Assembly: GCA_944739405.2 (NCBI GenBank)
Contig: OX123188.2
Location: forward strand, 68,157,251-68,221,250
Direction of reading: 5' to 3'
From: Euclidia mi
Taxonomy: Eukaryota; Arthropoda; Insecta; Lepidoptera; Erebidae
DNA length: 64,000 nt
Numbering within the stretch: the first letter of the stretch is position 1; the number at the start of each line of letters is the position of its first letter. The notes beneath the pieces were generated by a model, which saw nothing but the letters and a program-made list of their open reading frames with translations, made no database searches and was not told the DNA's origin. The translations under genes were made by a program, and so were the position numbers. Shown in pieces: positions 1 through 10,029 of this stretch.

Positions 1-729
1 TTGTGATAGGTCAAGTCGATTATATCGATTTAGTAAGGTTTAGTTTAATCTATTGTAAATTTTGACTATGGTCACACTATGAACTGTCATTCATTGATTT
101 CCGTTTCTGAAAATTTGCTTGAACTCACGTGAATTTCTTGCGCTTACGCAGACTTGTATTCTCGCGTTTTAAAGTGAAATAAATTGATCGCCTTTTGAAA
201 AGCACATCCTGGTAGCTTCGCGAATAGTTTGTTCGTTTCCCGCGGTCAGTGAAAAAACCTAGCTTTCTGTTCGCTCTGGAAGATTCCGTTTTGTGAGCGC
301 GTTTTTGATCTTGTATTTGTGTAAAACCAAAAAACCCAAGTGTATTGCCGCTAATTGATCAGCCGGCATCGGTTTATTTGTTATAAAAAACATTGTAACC
401 TATTGAACATTGTGAAAATTGTGTGAATCCGGTCACGTGGTTGGTGCCCGACGACTTCGTTGAAGAAAACCCTGATCTGGACCTCGAGTAGTGGTATTTA
501 AAACGATTTGCTTGTTATTTTGGCCAAAATAATGAGTTAATCTTATAGGTCTACTCAAGAACAACATCAGGAGCATCAGTGAAGATTTGGTAAGTTAATT
601 AATATTGATAGTTGTAATTCACTGTGCAATCACAGTAATATATGTTTAAACCTTTGCAGTGGGCTAAGACTGGATGAATCAATCGCTTCCACTGCAACCT
701 TACCCAATGTTAGCCTGGACTCTAAACAA
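1..729 (+). mobile_element. BEL/Pao-type LTR and leader, truncated
   Basis: This stretch aligns along its whole length, with small indels, to 40333-40918. Shared blocks include tctattgtaaattttgacta, cacactatgaactgtcattc, attgatcgccttttg and the end gactggatgaatcaatcgct. The second copy is followed by a primer-binding site and a BEL/Pao gag, so this copy is read as LTR plus leader of the same family. Similarity stops at 'ctctaaaca' near 724-730, where minus-strand gypsy integrase sequence begins, so the internal region is missing. It contains a donor-like ggtaagtt at 589 and an acceptor-like tttgcag at 653. The window edge hides the true 5' end. Confidence 0.6.
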
Positions 730-1287
730 AGATACTACAAAAACATACGTATTCCTCGAGGGGGGTAAAGGTCCAACGAGGTCTACGCTCAACATCTGAA
801 ATGGTCTATGACACGTTTTAGGCTGACTCATATGGCCGAGAATGAAATGATTTTGGTGCTTGTGAGCAGTACAAATATCGCACGCATGGACGGCTTTAAC
901 GACATCGCTATACATACCCGGCCAGTAGTAACTAAGCGATAAACGCTTGTAAGTTTTAAAAATGCCAAGATGGCCAGCAGTGGGCAAGGAGTGATTATCG
1001 GATATGATGTTAGGTCTCAACGGTATTACCTCCTTCCACTGAAATTCCCTAGTAAGTGGGTTTAATGACTTTTTGAGTCGATACAATTTATTATTAATTA
1101 TTTGATAGTCAACAAAAGACGATGGCTTTTTTAAGCTACCGTTAAATACGTTTAGGTACCAAGAGTCATTCGTAGAATCCGGTATATTTGTATTGGAATT
1201 AATACTATCATCCTGCGAACCATTGATGATAACAGAGACAGGAACAGAGCGAGACAATAAAATAAGGTAAAACATTATCAGAACCAC
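700..1287 (-). pseudogene. Gypsy integrase, N-terminal part
   Basis: The predicted protein has the H2C2 zinc-binding region of retroviral-type integrases: a GHLG histidine, LSYYWPGM, then CDIC. The start of the catalytic core follows (SVDLVGPLP, with the first catalytic Asp in VDLVGP), running to YVFVVSLF. Known family members continue through the rest of the DDE core and a C-terminal domain, but homology ends near 730 and the last residues of the frame come from the flanking BEL leader. Integrase joins element cDNA to host DNA; this copy cannot, since two of the three catalytic acids are missing. Confidence 0.75.
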
Positions 1288-1289
1288 GA

Positions 1290-2034
1290 CGATGTCTAAT
1301 TAAGAGTCTAATAAAGAGAGACGAACACCCCATCTAGCTAGATGGCCTGTGGTATTATTAAATATTAAAAACCACTGTAATGCAGCGTGATCAGTATAGA
1401 CAACAAACTTTCTACCGTTCTCGATAGAACAGCGCCAATGCTCAATAGCCGACAAGACTGCTTACGCTTCGCGCTTAGTAACACTATAATTTTTTTCCTG
1501 GCTGGATAATGACTTGCTGTTGTAGGCAATTATCCTTTCTTCCCCCTTTAACACTTGACAAAGAACGGCTCCTATACCATAATCGCTAGCGCCCGTGTGA
1601 ATTTCAAAAGGTTCAGAAAAATCGGACAGGATAAAATTGCTGGGGAGGCCAAGCTTTCCTTTAATTTCATAAATGCTTGATCAGCCTCTGCCGACCAACA
1701 GAATGGCGGTGCATTTTTGCCTTGAGAAGTTAGTTTCTTCAAGGGTGTTGCTATGGTGCTAAAATTGGGTGTGTAACGCCTATACCACGAGGCTGCGCCT
1801 AAGTAACGACCTACCTCTTTTCTAGTTCTAGGAGTCGGGTAATCCTCATGGAAGCAATTTTATCAGGGTCGGCATGAAGACCCTCAGAATCGACAACGTA
1901 GCCAAGATACTTTAAATTATCTCTAAAAAAATTACATTTATCGAAGTTAATGGTTAAAGTTGCAGATTTTAATTTATGTAAAACGCATAGTAAAAGAGAA
2001 ATATGTTTAAAAAAATCGGAACTAAAAATCTGTA
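1290..2034 (-). pseudogene. Gypsy RT C-terminus and RNase H, frame-broken
   Basis: No long frame is open, but minus-strand translation near 1320-1410 gives FVVYTDHAAL followed by a TGHLARWGV-like stretch, the signature of the Ty3/gypsy RNase H end. It sits between the RT palm and integrase, where RNase H belongs. Stops and indels interrupt it, including a stop just before the integrase frame. RNase H would remove the RNA template during reverse transcription; here it is a relic. Confidence 0.6.
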
Positions 2035-3078
2035 TTAGATTACATCGTCGACAAAACAGAACACCTCGTTCCCAAATTCAGGCCCATAAAACAAAAAATC
2101 AGGCAATCTTTGTTGAGTTGCAGAGGCATTTGTAAGGCCAAAAGACATTTTTTTTAATTGAAATGTTCCACGAGATGGAAAGTAAAAAGCAGTTTTACAA
2201 CGATCCTGTTTTTTGATTAATGTCTGCCAGAAACATTTAGAAATTTCTATACTAGTTAAATATTTAGCATTACTAAGGTTATCAAGGATCTCCGAAATAT
2301 AAGGTAAATTATAAGCGTCTTTTCTTGTCACAGAAATTAATTTTCTACTATCTAAACAAAAACGTATTTCACCATTCTTTTTTGGGACTAAAATTACAGG
2401 ATTGGACCAAGGACATTCCGGTAGTTCAACGACATCCTCCGCAAGCATCTTGTCCAGTTGTTTAATTAATATGCGTTGTTTATCGGGAGACATATAATAA
2501 TATCGCTGACGAATAGGGGGACTGTCACCCGTATCAATAGTATGGGTAATTAAATGAGTACAACCTAAACCTCGAACTTGGTAAGATATATCCTTGAATT
2601 TTGAAACAACGTCATCGGCAATACCTCTCTGTTCTAAGGTCAAATTATCGTAAAGGATAATATGACTAGAACATGCAGTAGTGTTTAACTCAGCAACCTC
2701 AGCGTCAGACTTATTTAAAGGTAAGATGGAGTCCAAATGATTTGGAAACAAACCGAAATCCCTCCAGAAATCCATACCCAAAATTAACGAGTTTTTGATG
2801 CCAGGAACTATATATACTATAAGGGGAACCACTTTATTTTGAAATTTGGAGGTAAGAAAAACCGATCTAGCAGAAAGCAACCTTTCACCGCCTGCGGTGA
2901 TAAGTTTCAACGGTTGAGCATCAATCAACTGGCAACCATTGTCAAGCAAGAATTTGGAATTGTTACCCAGAATAGTGACACAAGAACCAGAATCGAGCAA
3001 GCCAACTGCACGCTTACCATTAATAGTAACTGCGATAGACGGATTGTATTCAACATTAATTTCCCGGATTGAAGACAT
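2035..3078 (-). pseudogene. Gypsy protease and reverse transcriptase
   Basis: This is one open frame of about 347 codons. Residues 25-40 hold a retropepsin active site (LLDSGSCVTILG), so the catalytic Asp-Ser-Gly is kept. RT follows from about residue 160: VPKKNGEIRFCLDSRKLI, then YLTSIEISKCFWQ at the position of the first catalytic Asp. In that motif the usual D is replaced (SIEISK), which should disable polymerisation. FCFVDDVI at the end is the FVDD box. A stop follows at once, so the thumb and connection domains are lost. The upstream boundary with gag is obscured. Confidence 0.8.
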
Positions 3079-3186
3079 GTGATAAAAATTAAAAAAAATT
3101 GAAATATAATTTAACCAATTATGCCAATCGCGTTTATCAAAATTAGAATTATTTTTATTACTCCAATCCGATTTAGTTAGTTTTTT

Positions 3187-3345
3187 GGACTATTATTTTT
3201 ATTTTTATTGTTGCCAGGGGCTTTACAATTGGGACAATTAGTAACACGATAACCCTTCAAGCCACACTTAAAACAAATAAAAAAAATTGGTTTATTACAA
3301 GTATTCAAGGAGTACTAAGATGTTCTACAACGAGGGCAAAATTGA
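3187..3345 (-). pseudogene. Gypsy nucleocapsid zinc-knuckle region
   Basis: Minus-strand translation gives CFKCGLKGYRVTNC followed by PNCKAPGNN, and upstream a CPRC pair. The spacing matches a retroviral CX2CX4HX4C knuckle, but the His position reads Tyr. It lies between gag and protease, where a nucleocapsid that binds element RNA is expected. Stops surround it. Confidence 0.55.
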
Positions 3346-3662
3346 TCGCTAGAATTAGGCGATTTACTAACAGAATTAACAATCGGTTTTTCTTTGTAAT
3401 TATTTTGGTAGGAAATAATATTTTAATTTTTAAAGTTAGAATAATTTTGAAAAGAACTTTTATTAAAATTGGGACCAGAATGACTAGTAGAGGTATGATT
3501 ATCTAAAAACTCAAGGGGTAAATAATTTGAAGAAGAAGAGGTAAGACCACGATCACTACTACGGCTATCCAGCTTTTCAAATTCCTGGCACACAGAAACC
3601 AAACTAAGAATGTCAACGACTTTAGTAGTAAGTAAACAGTTTGTTTAACAAGGTTTTATATT

Positions 3663-3993
3663 CATCATCATCATATCAGCCAAACGACGTCCACTGCTGG
3701 ACATAGGCCTCCCCCAAGGTTCTCCACACAGACCGGTCTTGAGCCGCCCGCATCCAACCGCCTCCCGCGATCTTGACGAGATCGTCGGTCCACCTTGTGG
3801 CGGGCCTACCTCTGCTGCGTCGTCCGGTACGTGCCCGCCACTCCAGAAACTTTCTGCCCCAACGGCCATCGGTTATTCGAGCTATGTGCCCTGCCCACTG
3901 CCACTTCAGCTTGGCTATCCGGAGAGCTATGTTGGCGACTTTGGTTCTACTGCGGATCTCCTCATTTCTGATTCGATCTCGCAGGGAAACTCC
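3663..3993 (-). mobile_element. RTE-clade LINE 3' fragment inside gypsy gag
   Basis: The minus strand encodes the end of an RTE reverse transcriptase, with blocks like RGRPATRWTDDLVKI and AAQDRSVWRTLGE, and closes in a (TGA)n run, read on the plus strand as tcatcatcatcat. Flanking copies AAGGTTTTATATT (3650-3662) and AAGGTTTTTATATT (3994-4007) differ by one T and look like a TSD. The gypsy gag frame lies on both sides. This is a 5'-truncated insertion of about 330 bp and is younger than the gypsy copy. Confidence 0.8.
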
Positions 3994-4007
3994 AAGGTTT
4001 TTATATT

Positions 4008-4794
4008 ATTTAAAATTATATCTAATTTCTGCGCCTCGCTATTGGGATCATCCAAACGAGAGAATAGACTCTTCATTTTTGCAATGTATAGTGTAATATT
4101 TTCATTTTCGCCTTGGTGACGAAGTCTAATCGCCGACATAAGTTTGTAGTAGTGGTTACGAGGGCTAAAGTCTCTTTTCAAATACAAACACAATTGATTC
4201 CAAGAATTGACACTGTCTTTAACGCAGCGGTACCAAGAATTTTTTCGTCGGGAACAGACTTACTTACCATAAACTCGTTAACCTTTTCTATAAAGGCACG
4301 GACACACCTTTTGTTGTTGTATTTAAATTTAGACAATTCAGAAAACAACTTACGGTCATAAGAGAAGGAGTTAAAAGATGATTCGTTTGTTTTATCTCGT
4401 GAACAACTTGTTTGTGGTTTAGGTGAAATGGCTCGCAGAACCGACAAGTGACCGCGGAATCTAGCCAAACAGTATCCAAAACACTGGCATCGTTAGGTTC
4501 GTTCACGTTCAATCTGTTCAACCTATGATACAAATGGTGTAATAAAGACTCTGTACGCAAGAACAAATTATTTTCAAACTCGATTTGTAGTATTTTTAAA
4601 TTATTAGCTATTTTAGTGGGAGCTATTGTTATGTCTGATATGTCCTCGGTAAAAGAATGATGAGACTCGCATAAGGTCTCAGCCGGCTTCCGAAACCAGT
4701 TTGCAACTGTAGCCGACGGTTCTGCGCCTCGAATTACTACCTCGCAGGCTAGTTCGCCCTTTTGAAGTAGCGAGTATTTAATTTCAAAAGACAT
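4008..4794 (-). pseudogene. Gypsy gag, frameshifted
   Basis: The first ATG that opens a gag-like protein is at 4794 (MSFEIKYSLLQKG). The coding sequence then passes through at least three overlapping frames (ending near 4288, 4178 and 3927), which shows small indels. The last part contains MSAIRLRHQGENENITLY and SRLDDPNSEAQK, a capsid-like helical stretch, before the RTE insertion cuts it. Gag forms the particle shell. Recognition rests mainly on position upstream of the zinc knuckle and protease. Confidence 0.55.
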
Positions 4795-5285
4795 CGTCGT
4801 TAAAAACGTTTTAATAATATCGACTATAAAAGTATATATCAATCGGTCAAGGTCACACAAAGAGGCTTATACGAACAAAAAAAATGTTAAAAATAGAAAG
4901 GGTATGAATTCGTTCCAAAAAATCCAAAAGGGCAGTAATTATAAGCAATTAATTAGCAGTAGCTATTAATTACCGTAGACAATTTAAAAAAGGCTTCGAA
5001 AAGCTTGCGGATCGACGAATGTGACCTTTGCGCGTCGCAGAGGACAAGTGGCCGTAAGTCGTAAGATTTATAACTTGTTTTATGCGGTTGATAAATAATC
5101 AATTGTCACACGCGGCATCAGAAAATAGTTATAATAAGCGAAGAAAAAGCTTACCCAGAGTAGTAAGAAAATAAAATGTACCACTAAAATAATCAAACAC
5201 TGCTTTGGAACGAATTCACACAAACACAGTAAAAAAGAAATATAAAAAAAAACTTATCGGGAATGCGTTTTATTGGATAATTTTT

Positions 5286-5297
5286 CCATGGGCGCCA
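5286..5297 (-). promoter_or_regulatory. Primer-binding site, tRNA-Lys type
   Basis: The minus strand reads TGGCGCCCATGG. The first nine bases match the site complementary to the 3' end of tRNA-Lys used by the gypsy group. It lies just inside a sequence beginning TGTAACG on the plus strand, as expected for the edge of a 5' LTR. Confidence 0.5.
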
Positions 5298-5298
5298 C

Positions 5299-5456
5299 TG
5301 TAACGTTGTGACACCACTGTGATGTTGCACGTGGGTCAATGCTATTTAGTTATATAAAAAATCGATATATATCGGTAACAATATGTATATTTCAGTTAAA
5401 GGAGTCTATACAACCTTTAGCAAGAGGAAAAGAAAACTGATTTACACAATTTTGAC
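5299..5456 (-). mobile_element. Gypsy 5' LTR remnant
   Basis: It starts with tgtaacgttgtgacacc next to the primer site and contains a TATA-like ttatataaaaaa. It is interrupted at 5457 by the adjacent LINE. On the far side of that LINE, 'cgttacg' at 9788-9794 nearly mirrors the tgtaacg edge, which may be the other LTR end. There is no second LTR for comparison, so the limits are uncertain. Confidence 0.35.
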
Positions 5457-5675
5457 TCTAAAACAAATAATAATAATAATTAAGTATTTTTATTGAAATA
5501 AAAACATGGTACAATTTAAAAAAACCCACCAAACTGCATAACAGTTTGTCGGTGGGATTAGCGCTCGAATGTTTTTACATATAATTAAAAATACAGTGAC
5601 TTTATAGGCGACATAGAATAACTTACAATAATATCAAATAAAATTAAACATAAATAATAAAGTACTAACAATAAT

Positions 5676-8671
5676 TCACAAGTTGAAATCTGTTTCACGC
5701 AGCAATACATTTTTCAGTTTTTTCAGAGTTGCTTTTCTCATTTTATTATCATTTGTTCTCAACCAGTTATGTTTGTTATAGAATAAAGGGGTCAAATATT
5801 TACTAGTTCTTTTTCCATAATAGTTTCTTACTGAGGGTATTACAAATTTATACTCTCTAACGCTCTTGGTATTATATGTATTTGCCACACATATTTTGAA
5901 CTTATCCTCATACAATTGATCCGTAACCACTAAGTATTCGACCCTTTTATGTATAGGCAGTACTTTACATACATACAACAATTTCTCATAGTTATCTTTG
6001 TGTTTAAATTTTGTTTTTTTGTCAACTAAGTATTTCATGAAGCGAATTTGCAGTGATTTTATCCTAAATAAATACGACTTAAATGTACGCCCATACGTAC
6101 TTAATCCATAGTTAAGCAACGAATCAGCGAGAGCAAAGTAAATGACACGCAGCGTTTTCTTACTCAACGGCGCATTTAGAACGTAGAACTTAACACCGCT
6201 CTGAGTCTGGTGCACACTGACTCTACATGCAAACTCCAGTTCATATTAGCGTCCACCCATAGACCCAGGTATTTGAATTTTTGAACTAGTTCTAATTTTT
6301 GGCAATTACAATTACTATTATTTGCGTGCATGCATTCATACGTGTGTCCTACAATACTAATTTCTGAGTTATTGATGTTCCTAGCTATTCTATTATATGG
6401 TGAATAAATATGCATAACCTTAGTCTTATTTAGGTTGAGAATAATGCCATTGTCGTGAGCCCACTTCGTTATGTTGTTAAAGTCTGCCTGCAGCACAGTT
6501 CTAGCCTCTTGAATATTCTTTGACGAGTACAGCAGACACATGTCATCTGCATACATATACACACGTCATTTATCTACCACATTACTTACACTATTGACGT
6601 GCATAATGTAGCCGACGGGTCCGAATACCGAGCCGGTTGGCACACCGAGGTTCGACACTGCTTCTTGTCCGGCCACTCCTGCAATGCAAGTCTGCAGGGT
6701 TCTGTCGCTCAGATAATTACGGAACCACCTGTTAGTCGGACCTCGTATCCCACACTCATCCATGGCTCTAAGCAACGTCTCATGTTCTAGAGTGTCAAAC
6801 GCCTTTTTATAGTCAATAAATAGAGCCAAGACCTGATGACCCTGATCTAGGCTGCTATTTATGTCATCTGAGAACTCAGACAATGCCGTGGCGGTACTGC
6901 GGCCACGTCTGAACCCGTGCTGCTCGTCTGATAGTATCCTGTGTTGTTCAAGAAAAGCACTGACCTGCCCGACCACTATCTTTTCTGTTATTTTGTTAAT
7001 TACTGATAAGATGGCAATCGGCCTGTAATTAGCGTATTCAGTGTGTTCTCCTGACTTGTATATAGGGCGTATCATAGCCTTCTTTAGGAGGTTTGGGTAT
7101 TCTCCTGTAGTCAATGATGTATTAATAAAGTGTGCCAATACTGGTGAAATGTGTTTTTTTTATTATTTTCAAATCTATAACTCGAATACCATCCACCCCT
7201 GGCGCCTTATCGCTGCTTAACTGGTCTATTACTTTACAAACTGTATTACTGCAAACTGGCTTAAACCGAAATGAAACTTTACTAGCATTTACATATGTAT
7301 TTCTATCTAAAAATGTTATACGACAATTATGCTTAATATTAATAATTTCTCTTGTAAATATATCTGTGAATTTATTACATATATTAAACATTGTTTCTTT
7401 ATTTCCTAAGTATCTTTTAATTATATCGTCTATGTTAGCCTTCTTTCGACCTATCCAGCTATTTATTGTTGCCCAGATCTTCCTAGGGTCACCGCTACAC
7501 TTTTTTATTTCTTCCTGTCTGTATTTATTTTTGTCTTTAAATATTAATTTATTAACCTTATTACGAAATCTTGTATGTTGCAGTCGTTTAGTGTAGTCTC
7601 TGGGCGAGTCCTTCCATTCCCTAAACAGCTGGTCCCTACGCACCAACATAGTTTTAAGAGTTTGACCTATCCACGGCTGAGAAACTCGTTTGTTGTTAGT
7701 CTTTGGTTTCGCAGGTATTTTACACTCGCTATAAATATCTTCAAAAATTAAATGTAACCTATCATAAATAATTAATGGATTATCTAAACTTAACAACTGA
7801 GACCAATCATAATCACAGATTTGTTTACTTACTAACTTATTGCTAATTACATACCGAGTGTCCAAATCCTCAATAACATCACATTGAGATTGAATTCTAT
7901 TATTTAATTGCACTGAAACACCAACTATAAAATGATCAGAGATATCGCACTCAATCACAAACGATGCGCAGTTACGCAGCCGTCTCGCTCGCATCCACAC
8001 ATGATCAATGCACGACGTCTCTTTCACACCCGCGACGATAGCTTCGCGCGTAACTTCGTTGGCCGGTATGACGCATTGTAGGCCTAGTGCACACATGCAG
8101 TCTGCATAGTTCGACACCTGCCGGTTATGGTTTGTTTCTGATAGGTTTATGTTAACATCACCTAAAAATATTGTATCTTCGGTTCGTGGAATTTTCTTGA
8201 TTATTTGTTCAATTTCAGATACAAATACTGTCTTATTCGTTCTAGGGGTCTGTAGGCCGCAATAATATTTAATGTCGATTGGTTTGTGATGAGTGTGCCA
8301 TGCATAGCTTCTAATGCTCCAGTCTGTAGTTTTTCAGCTCGGAAATCAAGATATTCCTTAACAAAAATTATAATTCCTCCTCCTCTCTGAGTTTTCCTTG
8401 TGTTTGAAAATAAATATAAACCATCTATATTGTATAATGGCAGCTCCTCCTCTTTAATATTTACCTCTGTCAGTACTAATATGTGTATATCATAAGAACA
8501 GTTTTTCATTAAAATTTGTAATTCATCGAAATGCTTCCTGAGCGACCGAATATTTAAGTGAATTATATGTAATTTTGTATTATTAGATAATGTGTTCTGT
8601 CTCCAAGTAGTTATATTTTGAAACCTATTAAATTCACAATCCAGTGTAGTAATTGCATCAAAACGATCCAT
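5676..8671 (-). pseudogene. LINE ORF2: AP endonuclease and reverse transcriptase
   Basis: ORF2 starts at an ATG at 8671. The endonuclease shows HLNIRSLRKHFDEL, LVLTEVNI, a GGGIIIFVK block, AAYRPL, GDVNI (in the shifted frame near 8160) and ISDHF, the order expected for the APE-type nicking domain. RT shows APGVDGI, YRPIAILSVINK, GFRRGRSTATAL, FIDYKKAFDTLEHE and YMYADDMCLLY. The motif usually read GVPQGSVLGP is GVPTGSVFGP. Frame changes occur near 8245, 7140, 6565 and 6200, so a full protein is not made. The C-terminal part (5676-6215) is basic, as in CR1 elements. Confidence 0.8.
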
Positions 8672-8746
8672 TTTTTATTGTAGTTACGAGTACGCGGTGT
8701 GTACTCCGCACTATGTGTGCGATTGGGTTGCGCCCGCGTCGCACGG

Positions 8747-9631
8747 CTAATCATTTTTATCAATAAATCGCTCAATATCACTCTCGGAGCGAATCGAAAA
8801 TATTTTCTTTTGCTCATCATTCTTTCTTATAAGTATTTTGCCCTCCTGTATCCAGATGTATTTGTACGAAGATTTTAGTTGGTTCTTAGTTGTCCATAAT
8901 AAGTTTCGTTTGTATTTAGTCAAGTGTTCGTTTATATAAATACGGTTAGTATTCTTGGTACCATAGACTTGGCCGTTGGTTAAATGCCTTTTACGCCGGT
9001 CGATCCATTTGTCTCGCTCTTCTTTTGATTTTAAAGTAATCACGACTGGTAGAGGTTTCTCGACGCCTGGTTTATCTCGCCCCGCCCTCACAGCACTTTT
9101 AATCTGGCCGGGGTCTAGTTGGAGCTTTTGTGCTACCTGGATGACTAATTCGCCAACGTCCTCGCTGACCTTTCTCTCTAAGCCGGCTAGTTCCACCATA
9201 TTCTCCTTCTGTTTTTCCTCTAAGTCGTTTACTCTTTCCTCTAGCGATCTATTACATTTTTCTAGATATGTATTTCTATTCTCTAATGCCTTTATCTTTT
9301 TTTCGGACCATGCTTGGTACTCACATAACTTATCATATTTTTCAGACATAAAGTCTACTAAGTTAGTCAATTCGGTTAACTTTTTCTCCATACTGTAAAC
9401 CACCTCCATCTTTCGATTTATTTCTGCTAGGTTTTCTGCAATATTAGGTTCCTCGGGAGTTGAGTATGCAGTAGGCAAGCTCATCGGCGAATAGCAAGCA
9501 TCACAAATTCCATTTTTAAAAGTTTTCTTCGTAACGCATTGTTTATGGAATACCGCTTTACAGGATCCTTTGCACTTAACAATCTCATCTTTTGCTGCTG
9601 ACACAAACTGTTTGCACTTTTTGCATTGCAC
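8747..9631 (-). CDS. LINE ORF1 protein, PHD finger and coiled coil
   Basis: The frame is open for about 294 codons. Residues 3-45 give a C4HC3-like zinc finger (CKKC, CKGSC, FHKQC, CDAC), the PHD type found in ORF1 of CR1-group LINEs. A long heptad-like coiled coil follows (about residues 65-150, rich in E/K/L), then a basic C-terminal domain resembling the RNA-binding part of other LINE ORF1 proteins (LQLDPGQIKSAVRAGR). ORF1 proteins coat element RNA in a ribonucleoprotein. The frame begins at a GTG and no ATG is in frame before the finger, so the start codon was probably lost. It ends 76 bp before the ORF2 ATG. Confidence 0.75.
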   Translation of the reverse strand: MQCKKCKQFVSAAKDEIVKCKGSCKAVFHKQCVTKKTFKNGICDACYSPMSLPTAYSTPEEPNIAENLAEINRKMEVVYSMEKKLTELTNLVDFMSEKYDKLCEYQAWSEKKIKALENRNTYLEKCNRSLEERVNDLEEKQKENMVELAGLERKVSEDVGELVIQVAQKLQLDPGQIKSAVRAGRDKPGVEKPLPVVITLKSKEERDKWIDRRKRHLTNGQVYGTKNTNRIYINEHLTKYKRNLLWTTKNQLKSSYKYIWIQEGKILIRKNDEQKKIFSIRSESDIERFIDKND

Positions 9632-9787
9632 CCTTGTTATTGTATGTTTATTTCACGAAATATAATAGCAACAGTATCCTTAATTCGCGCCCTAAATTCA
9701 CAGCGATTATGTAATTGAAGCGATTAGATGCACGCGTCCTTACGCCGAGCGCGCGTCCTTATCTTCTTTGTAAACACAAATTTTGAC

Positions 9788-10029
9788 CGTTACGTATTTT
9801 TCCTGTTTTTATTGTTTGTATCGCACTTATATCACATCACTTATTAATATACGTTCAAACAGGTCAGTTATTTCACTTAATCAACTATATTTTACTGAAT
9901 TGCAAGATTTTTACTATTTTATGAGTCGAAAATCATCGGAGCAATTCAAAAAACTTCTTCGCGCGTCGACGCTAGCGCCCTATGAAAATGATAATTTGAT
10001 GAAATGAACAGAGAGGGGTTCGTGTAGTC
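9788..10029. other. Unassigned spacer between two LINEs
   Basis: AT-rich sequence with no recognisable gene. The first bases (cgttacg) may be the displaced far edge of the gypsy LTR described at 5299-5456. Confidence 0.4.

Larger units (their letters stand above)
730..5456 (-). mobile_element. Degenerate Ty3/gypsy retrotransposon
   Basis: Read on the minus strand, this gives the usual Ty3/gypsy order: primer-binding site (5297-5286), gag (4794-4008), nucleocapsid zinc knuckle, protease plus reverse transcriptase (3078-2035), RNase H remnant and the start of integrase (to about 730). Integrase is cut in its catalytic core and no 3' LTR follows, so the element is 3' truncated. An RTE fragment splits gag at 3663-3993. 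Many frameshifts and stops show it is dead. Confidence 0.8.
5457..9773 (-). mobile_element. Full-length CR1-group LINE with near-perfect TSD
   Basis: This is a two-ORF, non-LTR retrotransposon of about 4.3 kb on the minus strand. ORF1 (9631-8747) has a PHD-type finger and coiled coil; ORF2 (8671-5676) has an AP endonuclease and RT. The 3' end runs into a TTATTATTATTATT tail at about 5465-5480. Flanks acacaattttgac (5444-5456) and acacaaattttgac (9774-9787) differ by one A and fit a TSD. About 140 bp of 5' UTR precedes ORF1. Frameshifts in ORF2 make it inactive. Confidence 0.8.
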
